Source of the DNA: Planoprotostelium fungivorum
Lineage: Eukaryota; Evosea; Variosea; Cavosteliida; Cavosteliaceae
NCBI GenBank assembly: GCA_003024175.1
Contig: MDYQ01000002.1
Location: 186,001 to 250,000 of the forward strand
Direction of reading: 5' to 3'
DNA length: 64,000 nt
In this document: piece by piece, positions 1 to 12,776 of the stretch
How positions within the stretch are numbered: position 1 is the first letter of the stretch
Layout: each line of letters begins with the position of its first letter
The notes under the pieces: generated by a model
The model's input: only the letters and a program-made list of their open reading frames with translations
What the model was told of the DNA's origin: nothing
Databases searched by the model: none
Translations under genes and position numbers: made by a program

Positions 1-3000
1 ACCGACAATGACATCTTCTGATCACGTTACAGGCCTGGCAGCACTTGCACAAATCCGTCGCAGAAAATACGGAGAAGATCTCCAAATTGATTCACAGTTC
101 TCCCATGTCCGCAGAGGCTGAAGCCGAACTGATGGAAACTCTACAGATTCACTCACGCATCGCAAAACATATGACTGAAGGTATAAATCAGATCCTCCAT
201 GCATTTCTGGCTGACTGTGACATAGGAATGCAACCAGAGGAACGAGAGATGGTCATGAGAGCTGTGGACAGCCTCCAGAAGAGTATTCAGCAATTGATGA
301 CTCATACCAAAGCGGCTGCAAGTGAGAGGATTTGTCGCGTTGTAGATTGATGAAGACAGATGATCCACAATACGACAGGAGCTTGATCTCGTCGGCACAA
401 GCGAGGGCGGAGGAAGAAAATAGGTTACTCGCGGCGGTGATCATTCAAGGCCAACTTGCCAAAAACTTGGCAGACATCGATCAACAATTGGACCAGTTGC
501 GAGATGCTTCTCTTCGCAAAGGTAGATCTCATACATCTACAAATTCATCATTAACCTGTCACAGATGGAGCTGCCGTGGAGAATCTGACCGCAGTTCTCC
601 AAGAGAGCATCGGTGTACAGAGGGACTTGGGAAGGTGATCCCGCGTTTCGCACGAAAACCGACGAAATTTCAGATGCCTCGAAGGGTACCTGTCTGATCC
701 CAGGATCAAGCGACAGATCAGAGATGCCATCAGTGACGTGGCACAGACTCTTCAGACTCTAGGGGAGAAGGCAGCCGAAAAAGATTACGCCAACTTACCT
801 GAAATCGCCGAACTGTTGAGGAGTGGTGTATACCGTATCTCCCCTGATCTCCAGGTGAAATTTCCATGTCATCTACAACGAGGCGAATCTTACATATGAC
901 AGTCGAAGCGGGAGGGTCATTTAGATATCATCGAGCAGGCACAAAGAATCGAGACCGCTACGGCCAAGTTGCTGGCATCGATTCGGGCGGGAAATCTAGA
1001 ACAAGCGGAGAGAGAGAGGAAAGAACTATTAGAAGAGATCCAAGGACATCTCTTGTTAGCGAGAGAAGCTCTGAGAGAACATCCAAACGATCCCGCCCTC
1101 TTGCAGGCACTCGAACAACTGGAAACCGCTTACGCCATTCTATCCAGCCCAGGTGAAATCCATCGAAATTTCGATGGTCCATCTACAATGAACATACCGC
1201 GATAGAGCGTGTGAGTGAGGCTGACTCCTGAATAGAGTGTCTACGATCATCAGATTCTCATGGAAGAGCGGTGCAAGCCTTCATCACTTCCTTCCGCTCG
1301 TTTGACAAGAAGTTGTTGGAGGCACAACTGCGTGAAAACCACCGGAAGATTGCCGAAGCTGCTGAGCGCGTCCGTGGAGCCATCCTGGGAAATGGTGATG
1401 TCATTCCTGCCCTCGTCTCATTTTGAATTTCAAACCCAGATTTCATTACGGCAGCCAACATCGCCGCAGAGCTTCACAAGCTCAATTCCAAGCAGAGTGA
1501 GCTGGGATCAGCTTATCAGTATCACCAGGCGACACAATCTGCCCGAGACCACATCTCTTCAGCGGTGCACGAGTTGACTCTCTTGTCCAAAAAGTTTGCC
1601 GATCACATAAGAGAGTGAGTGTCGACAGTCATCAACTTGTCGACTGATGCGAACAGTGTACAAGGAGAAGAAGAGGCAGTGAGAGCTCAACTGAACGAGA
1701 TCACTGTGGCCTCTGCGGCCATACTGAACGAAGCCGATTTAGTCTTTGTGAAGGGAGCTTTAATCTGGGCACAATCGATCGAGCCATCGAGAAAGATCGA
1801 AGATGCGGTGAGATTTCCGTGAGATTTCATCCATGAATCTGACGCATGTCAGGTCCAGGGAGACGATGTCACGGAAGAATACGAGAGATTATCCGGTCTC
1901 CTTCTGTGAGATGATTCATTCTAAATGTCGACACCTACTCACACAAACAGTCGACAGATGAAACAGAGAGGTGAATTCCTCGAACCCTCCCAGACAGATC
2001 GAAAGGCTCAGATCAACAAGAGATGGGAAGATCTCACATCTCTCATCGATTCCGTCGACAAGGGCAACCAGGAGAGTGCAAAGAAGGCGAGAGAAGCACA
2101 CGATGATATCATAGACATCCTCACTGGAGACGACAAGGTGAATCGATGTCAACGACATGGAGAGATGTGACACGCGACAGACACAAGAAGATCTCAAGTA
2201 CACGCGCGCCCTCTTAGCATCCTCCCATCAGAAACAGATCAGCCTTCGCAATCTAAGATCTGCCGTTCAACAGAATGACGTGGGCCTCATGACAAATTCC
2301 GCGCGAGAGATCGTCGGTGCACACAGACAAGAGAGTCAGCGTCTGGGAGATATAGACAGCCGATACCACACGAACCTCTTGACTCATTCGAGTAGAGAGA
2401 GAGACTCTGCCATCACGGCTGTCGTCGTAGCTCTGAAGGTCAGCATTGCAGATTTGACGAACGCAGTGAAGAGGAGGGAGTTGGAGAAGGCGATCGATGT
2501 CGTGGAGAAGCAGGGGCTGGAAGGTACCAGGGAGGCCGTGGAGAATGCACTCCTGACCACAAAGGTGGAATCTGAAGGGCTATTGGAGGAGTACGGAAAG
2601 ATCGTGGCTACTGGAGGTAGATGGGAAATGTGTGGAGATGTAGATCTGACGTACACTTCAGATCGTTACAAGGCCATCCAGACGTTCAAAGGACTCAAGG
2701 CTAGAAACGGACATCAGGTACAAATACAATTGTCATCACGGTTTCGTTTCGATTGACGATTTACAGACTTATCTGGGCAGAGAATTGATGGCGTTGGCTG
2801 ACACACCTAGAGATGCAGACCAGATCAAGAGAGGCATCAGGGCTACTGAAGATGCCATCAGTCAACTCCTCCAATCCCTCTATCGATTCTTACACTCTTC
2901 ACCCTCTGAAGAGGAGAAGGTGAAGGAGATCACCAGGGATATGCAGAAGAATGCAAACTTGATCACAGCGAAGAAGAGATATGCTAAGGTGGAATGCCTT

Positions 3001-6000
3001 CGTCTTCGTTTCGTTTGTCTCTAGGGCTAATTTATGCAGGATGCAAAGAGGCCGGAGAATGAATTCATTGAATCCAGCGAGAAGATCAAAATACTCGCCG
3101 CGAAATTCAAGGCGAATCCGTCGGAAGCTCACTACCAAGCACTGGAAGAGGTGGGATGAAATCCTTATCGATGCATCAGTGTTGTCATGGAGCTGAATGG
3201 AGGTTCAGGCAATCAAAGACCAAGTGAAGAACGTACAAGAACTGACTTCAGGTCTATTGAAAGAAGATACCTCCGAGGATGTTCAAGGTATGCAATCAGC
3301 CTTACAGATTTTCACATCGCAGTATGAAGAGAAGAGATCCGGTGAGGTATTACATGAGACATGAGTCTGACGGCTACAGTGGACGATAGCGTGTTAGATG
3401 ATATCGTCGCACGTGATCTATCGATATTGGGCCACGTGGTACAGAATGCACTGTCCAATAATCTCATCACAACGAAACAAGCGACACATTCTGAATTGAA
3501 CGCCAGAGCTGCCAAGGGTATGCTATCGAACACCATCATCACAACGTCATCACAGCATCATCATCTATATAGATTTGATCTATCGGACACATACATCACA
3601 TTACACATACGTGTGATCTGATGAACGTAGATGTCACGAAGGCAGCTTTGAGCCACCAGAGGGCGCTGGATGGACTCAATCGTCACGTTGAATTGGGCCG
3701 CATCCTATCCGAAGTCATTGCAGGAGAAGTTTCCAAGAAGATATCCGTCGACGTCGACAAATTGGACGACAGTACCAGACAACTATCGTCAGAACCCTCT
3801 TCAGAAGATTACAAGAAAATTCTCCAACAGGCCGCAGCCATCACAGCTGTACAGGTGAACTTTGTTCTATTCATTCCTCATTCGATTCACTGAACTATTG
3901 TACAGGACAACTTTGGCGAGAGGATCTTGACTCTCACCAATCGAGCCATCGAGAGACAGAGAGAACTGGACGAGAAACCAGAACTCTCTTCAGAGGAAGT
4001 GAAAAACTTTTCTCAACTGTTATCCAGGCTGGCCGACACCTGCTCCTCTTACACCTCTAAGATCCAGAGAACTCCCGCTTCGGAGAAGGTAAGCCGTTGT
4101 AGTTGACACCCTTTCGCGCGAATTGACACGATATACAGTTGGATGACGAAGTGAAGAACATGCAGTGGAGCATCGAACAGACGAACCAGATGTCAGCTTC
4201 GGGTGAACAAGTGGACTCCCTCGATTGGTCCCTCACTACGGGTGCCATCACTTCAAATTTGGAGACCATAAGACAGGCGATCCAAGAACAGGTGTGATCC
4301 ATCTCATCATCATGATCATGATCATGACAATCTTCCTCACCGACATCGACGTTCGTGAAGGATAACAACTTATATAGATGGAAATCGAGGCGAGGGGTGC
4401 CGCAGAGAGGGAAAAGTTCAATCAGTTGAGCGACGAGGACAAGACGCTCTCCCTCATTCAATCGCTCAACCGAGCTCTCGAGCAGTCGGGAGACCCGAAA
4501 GAGGCTGAAGAGGTGACGTGCACCCACGTCATCCCTCCCACTGATCGAATTCTGCAGATTCTACGTCAGTTACTCGAAATCGGCAGAAAGTTAGCGGCGA
4601 AGACTCACGACGCGGCGGATCGTAAGCAATTGGAGAGAGATCTGTCTGGTTTAGAGAGAGCGTTAGATCAGTTGAAGTCTGGTGAGTGATAGAGTGTGAT
4701 GTGAGGTTGAGACTGTGAAAGGTGATCCCTCTGCCAAATCCGAGTGTAAGGCGGCGGCGGAAGCTTTGAATCGAACGATATTGGATCTACAGTTGAAGGG
4801 TAACCGACAGCAGCTCCAGAGTCGAGTCAAACGCTTGGTTGAAACACACAAGGACAACGGTGAGCATCCACTCATCACATCCTGATCGTGATCGCGATCA
4901 CGATCTGACGACATGACAGATGTCAGTACCAACGACAAGCTGTTGAACGAGATCCAAGAGATGAGTGACGTCACCAATACCATCGGAACCTCTCTCTCTT
5001 CCCTCGACACAGTTGGAAAGAGCACGAGAGAGCAGATCCAAGGAGGAATCCAGGACGTCAATCAGGCTTCTAATCGATTGAGAGATATACTCGAAAATTC
5101 GGAGGACAGAGATGAAGGAGTAGATCTACGTACTACTGGCGATCAGCTGATCTACGCTTCTGAACTCGTCAATAGCCGCAAGCACATGGCCAGAGTGAGT
5201 GAAGACAAATATGTCATCTACAATGCCCTCCACCGTGAAATATCTTCAAGATATCTGACGTAAATAGGATCCCAAACGTTTGGAAGAAGAGATGGTGGCT
5301 GGAGCATCTCGATTGAATCAGATCTTATCCGATGTACACCAGAAGAGCTCCGAGAAGGCCGATGCGTCATCAGATCTGAGAGATCTGAGAGATCACACCG
5401 AGAGACAGAGACAGATCTTAGCCTCCATTCCTCACCAATCTCCCACCCTGAACCAAAGGGCGGAACAGTTGAAGGAGTTGGATCAGAAGATCGAGACTGC
5501 GGTCCAGCGTGAGAACCTTCATGCAGACAGTCAAGAGAGAAGAGAAGCGGAAGACAAGTTGATCTCGGAACTATTGTCCACACAGATCCGAAACAGCTGC
5601 GATACCATCAACAAGGAGAGAGCGAAGAACCACAAGGGTGACGGATTCGATTTTATTTACAAGAATTGAGACGATCTGCAGACAAGGATTATCACAAGAA
5701 ATTCCAACAAGCAGGAGACAGACATCTACAACTGTTGGAGTGAGCTTCCTCTCGTCCATCGTACATTGACAGCTGTCAGATTGCAATCCGAAAATTCGAA
5801 GAAATCTGAAGTACAAGAAGTTCTGAGCCACTTGATGAAGAAACACGATGAAGCATCACAGAGAGGAAACAAACCAGAGCAGCTCATTCCAATCGTCGAT
5901 GCCGCCATCATGGCCATCAATCGATCGGCAGGAGTACGCGATCAGGTGAGAGACGTACGATACGTACGAGGCTGAAGATCTATTTTCAGAAGAATCAATC

Positions 6001-6932
6001 CGTACCATCGAGTCTATGTGACCAGATTCTATACGATTGTGCGAAGCTGTCTCAGCAGCTGGAGGCAGGAAGAGAAGGAGAGAGGAGGCAAACAGAGGCA
6101 AACTTGGTGAATAATGGAAGAGAATTGTCGCAGTACACGACAGACAAGACCCTACAGTTGAAGCTGAACGGTAAGTTGTCTCTTCATCATCGTTCTAAAA
6201 TTAGATCAGATGTATTGAACAAGATGGAGAAGGCAGATTCATCTGATGTCACACAAGCGAGGGAGAACATCTCTGAATTAGAGGCATTGGCCGTACAGAT
6301 CAAGGGAAGGTCTGCTTTCTGTGAGTGTTCTTCCATTTCACTTGAACTCTTTGCTGAATCGGAAACAGCTGAGACGAAGGTGGTTGTGAAAGAAGAACAG
6401 AGCACGGATATCGTAGTGCAGGCCGCCAAAGTCATCGCTGACTTTGTGAAACCCATTTTCGGTAGCAACATCAGACACAGTCGTGTCATCGAGCTCATCC
6501 GAAACATCTCTGTACAGATGAACGTGAGTTGTCATCACATCACATCCTGCTGATGCAGACTCAGATCATCTCGGTTTGTGAGACGAAGGAAGAGATGATC
6601 AACGCCGCGAAGCGTATCGCCGAGATGGTCTCCGAAGCCGAAACGTTGGCCGCCGAAATTGCAGGCGGTTGCATCGACAGCAAACTCACCACGAGACTGA
6701 TGGACACATCCAAGGTGATGCATCATCATCTACATCACCTCCAACACTAACCCACCATCAGATACCCCGAAGCTTCTCGGTGCAGTTGAAGATCATCGCC
6801 GCCGTGAAGAGTGCCCACAACAAGGGAGATCGATCGGCTAGAAATCAACTCGGATCTGCAGCTCTTGGCTTTGCCAAGTCCGTGGTCGCCCTCGGTCAAG
6901 CTGCAGACGCTGCATCTGTCAGAATGAAATAA
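1..6932 (+). CDS. Giant alpha-helical rod protein, 3' part (talin/vinculin-like, tentative)
   Basis: The gene is partial: the window opens in an intron that ends at base 32, and the first visible exon starts at 33. About 30 short exons encode almost unbroken amphipathic helices with no signal peptide or membrane segment. Motifs recur of the form L..L......L (short charged turn) A...L..A, for example EENRLLAAVIIQGQLAKNL and ALEQLETAYAILSS. The C-terminus (AALGFAKSVVALGQAADAAS) has the alanine-rich helix style of talin, vinculin and I/LWEQ rods, so a cytoskeletal linker is the best guess. No FERM or actin-binding core is visible, and a generic coiled-coil or spectrin-like protein is equally possible. 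The stop TAA at 6930-6932 is clear. Introns are 35-60 nt and many carry short palindromes. The rod assignment is fairly safe; the family name is not. Confidence 0.5.
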
Positions 6933-7338
6933 AGAACTACTCTGCTCGACTCATGGACATGGTCCATCGCACAAGACAAACCCTAAGAACTTGACACGAT
7001 GAGATCTCATTCAGTTCATGATTTATTGGTGTATGTCATGGATGTGTGATTGTGGTAAGTGCAACACCTCGAAACTCGTCTTCACAACAAAAGGGCGGCT
7101 ACTGAGAAAAATATAGAAAGATAATCAAACACATCACAACACTACCAGAAAGTAGAGAAAAACATCGCACAGACTCTTTGATGTCAAAGATGGAAACATC
7201 GGAATGATCGGATCTGATGAATGGATGGAGAAGATGAAACAGAGATTATAATGATCGGTTTTACGATACAATTATATTGTATCGATCTCTAAAGAACTTC
7301 AACTATATTGAATGCCGTAAATCGACACCTGAACTGGC
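6933..7338. other. Gene-free gap between convergent genes
   Basis: The gap lies between the stop of the rod-protein gene (+) and the stop of eL29 (-). It is AT-rich with no supported coding frame. AATAAAG-like sequence at 6929-6935 overlaps the stop and could act as a polyadenylation signal. A perfect hairpin lies at 7264-7284 (separate entry). Confidence 0.6.
7264..7284. repeat. Perfect inverted repeat, 9-bp arms and 3-nt loop
   Basis: CGATACAAT, a TAT loop, then ATTGTATCG. It lies in the shared 3' flank of two convergent genes, about 55 nt beyond the eL29 stop on the minus strand. A hairpin in the eL29 3'UTR or a site for 3'-end formation are possible roles; nothing proves either. Confidence 0.7.
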
Positions 7339-7642
7339 TTAAGCCTTGGTCTCAGAAGCAGCGAGCTTGGCAGCGCGCAGTCCTCTCTTGGCGAAACGCT
7401 GGTTTCTCAGGAACTTGGTGTCCATCTTGATCCAATCAGCCCGAATCATCTCACATCTCACTACTCACTCCCTTTGTGGTGGAGTACTTGTGTTGCTGGG
7501 CTCTCTTGATACCGTTACGGTGGTTCTTGTGACTGTATCATCAATCAGAATCATCTTTCATCTCGACGATGACTTTGAAATCGTCATCTAAATGGATGGA
7601 TTACCCCTGGTTGTGGTTGGTGTGGTTCTTGGATTTGGCCAT
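7339..7642 (-). CDS. RPL29: 60S ribosomal protein eL29
   Basis: A small basic protein of the large cytosolic ribosomal subunit. Three exons (7605-7642, 7469-7532, 7339-7425) give about 62 residues. It begins MAKSKNHTNHNQ, continues with HKNHRNGIK, and includes the conserved MDTKFLRNQRFAKRGL block before ASETKA and TAA. The length agrees with the 50-70 residue core of eukaryotic eL29. Both introns (64 and 43 nt) have GT..AG ends and join the conserved blocks in frame. The gene is divergent from SF3A2, whose ATG lies 178 bp away, so the two probably share a promoter region. The identification is secure. Confidence 0.93.
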
Positions 7643-7820
7643 AGTTGAGAGTCTTCGATAGAGGATGAAGGTCGATCACACCGACATCCTTCAGATCAAA
7701 TTTTTTGAGATGTCATTGGAAGACGTCTTACTTTTCGAAAATGCGGAGAATATTCTGCAGGCACACATCAGATCTGATAACTGGTACTGTTTCGTGTTAT
7801 TAGAGCGAAAGAGTTGAGAC
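7643..7820. promoter_or_regulatory. Bidirectional promoter interval, eL29 / SF3A2
   Basis: 178 bp separate the two divergent start codons. No convincing TATA box is seen. The assignment rests on position only. Confidence 0.4.
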
Positions 7821-8778
7821 ATGAGTAAGCCTGGATCAGCTGGTATATCCAACAGTCAACATGATAACATCGATCGAAGGGAGAGATTGAGACAGCTGGC
7901 GCTGGAGACGATCGATCTGTCGAAGGACCCTTATTTTATGAGAAATCATTTAGGTGAGAGAGTTTTTGCTTCGAATACGAGACCCTAAAGATTTCCGTAG
8001 GGTCATACGAGTGCAAATTGTGTCTGACATTACACAACAATGAAGGAAACTATCTCGCTCACACACAAGGAAAGCGTCATCAGACCAACCTCGCACGCAG
8101 AGCTTCCAAAGATACGAGAGATCTCCCTGCAACATCAGCCCCGTGAGTCAATCATCACATCTCCATTTCCCCATCTCTTTCCTCCTTCGTATCTCTTCTG
8201 TTCGTCCTCCATCTCATCTCTAAACAGTCAAGCCAAGCGAATTATCCCCGGCCTCCGTGGCATGAAGATCGGCAGACCTGGTTACAAGATCACACAACAG
8301 AGAGACCCAGAAACCAACCAGAGAAGTTTACTCTTCAAGTTGGAGTACCCTGACATCGCTGAAGGTGTCCAACCGAAATACAGGTACGATCGATGACCTC
8401 CATCATGCACTGACTCGTTGTAGATTCATGTCCTCCTTCGAACAACGCATCGAGGCCCCCGACAAGAACTACCAGTGAGTCCACCTTCATGACGAGATGA
8501 CCTCGTTCTCGTCTCCGTCATGACACTCACACTCTCTAGATACTTGCTGTTCGCCGCGGAGCCGTACGAGACGGTGGGCTTCAAGATCCCAAACAAAGAG
8601 ATCGAGAGGGACATCAACTCGGGAAAGTTCTATTACAACTGGGACAGAGACTCAAAGTCTTTCACCGTGAGTCATGCGAAGACATGAGATGCACTCTCTG
8701 ACGAGGAGACAGCTGCAGATCTACTTTAAAGAAGGCAAACAAGACAACGGAACCAGTGCGGCGGCGCTCAATTCATAA
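7821..8778 (+). CDS. SF3A2: Splicing factor 3A subunit 2 (SF3a66 / Prp11)
   Basis: A component of the U2 snRNP SF3a complex, which acts in branch-site recognition. Six exons translate to the conserved core: RRERLRQLALETIDLSKDPY, then the C2H2 zinc finger YECKLCLTLHNNEGNYLAH with HTQGKRHQTNLARRA. These are followed by KIGRPGYKITQQRDPET, LLFKLEYPDIAEGVQP, RFMSSFEQRIEAPDKNYQ and YLLFAAEPYETVGFKIP. The protein ends soon after the core (NGTSAAALNS), so it lacks the proline-rich C-terminal tail of the animal protein and resembles yeast and protist forms. The intron ending at 8423 carries the TGACTCGTTGTAG cassette. The stop is 22 nt from the stop of convergent mL41. Confidence 0.95.
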
Positions 8779-8800
8779 ATTCGTGTAGAAAATGTTTTAT

Positions 8801-9248
8801 TTACGTAGAGGTCTCCTTCTCTGCTGGCTGTAGCTGCTGCTGCTGAGCGAGTTTGGCCTTGTACTTGAGTTTGGGTACAGTCCAGGAGACGTAGGGCTTC
8901 AGCTGGCGGACTATCAGTGGACATGATAATGTGATGTGATTGGAAGATGGAGAGAAAGGAAGACGTGGATTACCTCGAAATCGGTGAGGTCTGGCATCTC
9001 GATGTTGAGCTTCTTGTTGGGATCGACCAGATACAGACCTGTCCATCACGATTCAGATGTGATTTCGTTCGATGGTCCGATGCCAGAAGTGTATACATAA
9101 GACACGCACCTCTCTTCGTGTGGATACCCACTGGCGTCACACCCTTTCCTTTGTTAGCTCCATGAGGTGTGAATTTAGTGGTCCAACTGCCCTTCCTCTT
9201 TGCGGGAACGAGTCTTCCACCTCTAAGGACTTCAGCGAGGCCAAACAT
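8801..9248 (-). CDS. MRPL41: Mitochondrial large-subunit ribosomal protein mL41
   Basis: A mitoribosomal large-subunit protein (animal mL41, yeast MRPL27). It reads MFGLAEVLRGGRLVPAKRKG, then SWTTKFTPHGANKGKG and a conserved body with DLTDFELKPYVSW, matching the DLTGFKLKPYVSY hallmark of mL41. Three exons join in frame. The intron before LKPYVSW must use the acceptor CGCCAG, because the nearer GATAG acceptor gives a stop. The basic N-terminus suits a mitochondrial targeting sequence. Its length of about 105 residues is normal for the family. The frame stays open upstream of the chosen ATG, but that part overlaps the start of transportin, so I chose the ATG at 9248. Confidence 0.82.
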
Positions 9249-9357
9249 GTCTCTATGAACTTGAGATGGAAATTCGATCAGATCAGATGAGGTTTTGAGA
9301 ATAAAATAAAATAAAAACAGCGACACTTGAGAAGCATCTCTGATCAGAAAAGCAACA
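9249..9357. promoter_or_regulatory. Bidirectional promoter interval, mL41 / transportin
   Basis: 109 bp lie between divergent start codons, with an A-rich AATAAAATAAAATAAAAA run near the middle (about 9300-9317). Compact head-to-head promoters recur in this window. Confidence 0.4.
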
Positions 9358-12300
9358 ATGAGTACAGGGGACTTTTCAGGACTGACCGAGGATGGCCTCA
9401 AGCATCTCATCGAGATGATGAGAGCTTCTCAATCGGCAACATCGAATCAATCTCAGATCCTTCAGGTGGCGCTGCCCTGACAAACGTATACTGAAGGACT
9501 GCAACAGGAGTTCACAAAGTTAAGTCAATACCCAGACTATCCGAAGTATCTGCTGTACATTTTCACCGAGATGACCCAGCCACAATACGCTGATGTCCGG
9601 CCAGTCGCTGGTATTCTACTCAAGAAGTGCGTCAAAGATGCCAGCGAGACCCACCTTGGTCTCGTCAGGAACTATGTTCTCAAATGCATGGCTGACCCCT
9701 TTGTCCTCATCCGAAAGACTACTGCATCCATCACGACCACCATCGTCGCTCGCTCTGGATTCGTCCAATGGCCCGCACTTCTCCCCTTCCTCGCACAACA
9801 TTTGGAATCGAACGAGCAGAACGTCGTCGTCGGTGCCTTTCAGATCTTCAACCTCTTGTGTGAGGATCATTCGGACCTGATGGACGCTGATTTGGGAGGA
9901 TCCATCGGTCGACCTCTCAACGTGTTGATTCCCCTCTTCATCAAGCACTTTACACACCCCCTCGAAGAAGTGAGAAAGTTGGCCATCCAATGTGTCGGCC
10001 AATTTCTCTACATCTTCCCCTCCGCTCTGAACATGAACATGGCCAACTACATCGCCGTAAGTCATCTTCCATCTCCTCCTGTCTACCTCATGATCCATCC
10101 CCTCATCCATCGCAGGGTCTCTTCCATCTCGCGACAGACCCCAGTGTCATCGTCAAGAAGGAAGTCTGCAAGGCACTCACCAGCATCACCGAAGTCAAGA
10201 TCGAATACATCGAGGAACAGATGCCACAGGTGGTCAAGTACTTCCTCGCCATGACACAAGACCCAGAGGAGACTCTAGCTCTCTCTGCCTGTGAATTCTG
10301 GACTGCCATATCTACAACCAACATGTGTGCCGAAGCCGTTGGACCCGTTCTGTCCGAGTGAGAAATATATTTATTTTATTTTACATCTATAACGAGATTG
10401 ACGGAGGACAGGTTGGTTCCCGTGTTATTGAACCAGATGGTGTATCAAGATGATGACATGGCTCTGTTGGCTGCCGATGATGATGAGACGGTTCCCGATG
10501 AGCCAAAAGACATCAAACCGTTTGTATACATGCCAAAGTCCAAGGGAGAAGAAGAAGAAGACGATGACGCCGATGAGGTGAGCTTAGACAGATATTCTTC
10601 CCAATCTTTCCTCACCTCTTCTCCGAAATTTCTCCACCTTTTCTTCGAACTTTCCTCACCTCTTCTCAGGCTTCCGAGTGGGGCCTGAGAAAATCAGCCG
10701 CCTCCGGTTTAGACAACCTCTCTGTCATCTTCGAAGACTCTCTCTTACCCATTCTCCTCCCTGTCATCGAACAGAGATTGAAATCACAAGATTGGAAGAT
10801 CAGGGAGAGTGCCATCCTTACGCTCGGTGCCATCTCGGAGGGATGCGGTGTCGGCATGAAGCAACACTTGAACGGTATCATTCCATACCTACTCGAACTA
10901 TTGAAGGACCCGAAGGTGGGTGTCATTACACTCCTCGTCATCATCACTGCATCGTCATCATCATCATCATGTCATCATCACTTGATCATCATCATCATCG
11001 GGTGTGAGCTGATACGTGCGACAGCCCCTCGTCCGCAGCATCACCTGCTGGTCCCTCAGCCGCTACGTCTATTACGTCCTCAAGAACCAAGAAGTGCTGA
11101 CCCACATGGTCAACGGCATGCTCCACAGCATGATGGATCGCAACAAGAAAGTCCAAGAGGCTGCAGTGTCCGCCCTGGCGAACGTCTGTGACCAAGCGAG
11201 AGAGCTGATGGTACCCTTCTTACCCTCTTGCGTACAGTGCATCGTCATCGCATTCGGTCGCTACCAGGTGAAGATTTGGCTCGTTGTAGATTGACGTGGG
11301 CAGGCGAAGAACACGTTCTTACTTTTGGACTTTTTGGGATCGCTCGCGGAGGCCGTTGGAACGGAATTGAACCACGCCAATTACATCAACCACATCTTAC
11401 CGCCCGTTATCGGGAGGTGGAACGCATTGTCAGACGATGACCCACAGCTGCTGTCTCTTCTCAACTGCGTCGGCTACCTTGCCGTCTCGATGTCTATCGG
11501 GTTCCAGCCTTACGCGGTGCCGGTGTATCAGAGATGCTGCAAGATCATCGAGATGGTGTTGAACAACAATATGGTGAGATCATCTACAACGCGGCATTCT
11601 TCATCTTTTATTTTATTCTCACGTCACATGACTCATCGTGCATCACGACTCGACATGAGTGACTCATCCATTATTCTAAAGAGATGAGACACTGACTCAC
11701 CCAGCACGACGGGTTTCTCACCGCTTGCCTCGATCTCATCGCCGGCCTGATCGAAGGCCTCGGCTCCGGCATCGAGTCTCTCATCACCAACTCCAACCTC
11801 TTACCACTGTCCATACGCTGCCTCGCAGACCGACGTCCCTCCGTTCAACAGTCCGTCCTCGCTCTGTTGGGAGACATGTCCAGGTGCTGCCCCTCCTGCA
11901 TCACGCCTCATCTGCAGCACGTCATGCCGCTCATCATCGGACACGTCTCGCTCGATTTCATCTCCGTGTGTAACAATGCCTCCTGGGCCGTATCCTTTTC
12001 GTGTCTGTGAAATGTTTCAAACGTCGATGACCTTGACGGATGGAGATCGGAGAGCTTTGCATTCGCATCTCTCCTCAAGAGTTGGATCCATACACCCCTG
12101 CCATCATGCAGAAGCTCCTCGCTCTGTTGTGTAAAGAACGTCTCAACACTCAGTTGAGAGACAACGTGGCCATCACTCTGGGAAGAATGGGAACAGCGAA
12201 TGGACAGAGGGTGAGATGATGATGATGATGTGATCTGATGAGAGTTGTAGATCGCACCGAATTTACCGGAATTCATCGAGCCTTGGGTCAAGGCCATTCG

Positions 12301-12758
12301 AGCCATGCGTAAGTCGGTGAGTCACGTGACACTATGACGTGGAATGATGTCACCAGGACCGCAGTCGCGAATCTGCGATCCGCGGATTGTTCACCCTTCT
12401 CGCGATCAACCCTGGAGCAGCCATGAGCTGCATGCCGTACATCATGTCTATCGCAGCATCTTGGGAGGTGACTTGTGTTCCATGCAATGTTCATCGTCTT
12501 CATGATGCACCACAACATCATCACATCATCACATCATCACATCATCACATCATCACAGCATCACATCATCACATCATCACATCATCATATGATCTCTAAA
12601 ACGTGCAGACGTCTCAGACACCAACCGACATCACCAACACCATCGGACAAGTTCTTCATGTCTTCAAGGCAGGAGCACCCGCCGCCTACTGGACGGAACT
12701 GAAAGCAGCGACGGCACCGCAGGAGTGGGACATTCTACAGAAGAACTACAACATCTAA
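9358..12758 (+). CDS. TNPO1: Transportin (karyopherin beta-2 nuclear import receptor)
   Basis: A HEAT-repeat importin that carries PY-NLS cargo (hnRNPs, ribosomal proteins) through the nuclear pore under Ran control. More than ten exons give roughly 900 residues, the usual length. Diagnostic blocks in order are LNVLIPLFIKHF, LALSACEFWTAIS, and the acidic HEAT-8 loop (EEEEDDDADE) used for RanGTP-driven cargo release. Then come EWGLRKSAASGLDNLS, ILTLGAISEGCGVGMKQHL, PLVRSITCWSLSRYVYYV, CNNASWAIGEL and a C-terminus near WDILQKNYNI. The first intron (9466-9507, 42 nt) must be removed to avoid a stop and gives SQILQEFTKLSQYPDYP. A late intron at about 12465-12607 is swollen by a CATCACAT microsatellite. 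The assignment is secure. Confidence 0.95.
12513..12590. repeat. Intronic (CATCA)-type microsatellite
   Basis: About ten imperfect copies of CATCACAT inside the last large intron of the transportin gene. They make this intron two to three times the usual length. It is a simple repeat, not coding. Confidence 0.8.
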
Positions 12759-12776
12759 AGTTTTTGGCTCGAACGT

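Noticed and set aside
10920-11010. ATC-rich run in transportin (CATCATCATC) as a His/Ser repeat domain
   Set aside because: It interrupts a conserved HEAT repeat (LLKDPK to PLVRSITCW) and has splice borders, so it is an intron.
11268-11303. Use of the GTTGTAG acceptor within a transportin intron
   Set aside because: Splicing there shifts the frame. The downstream GGGCAG acceptor gives the conserved reading AKNTFLLLDFLGSLAE.
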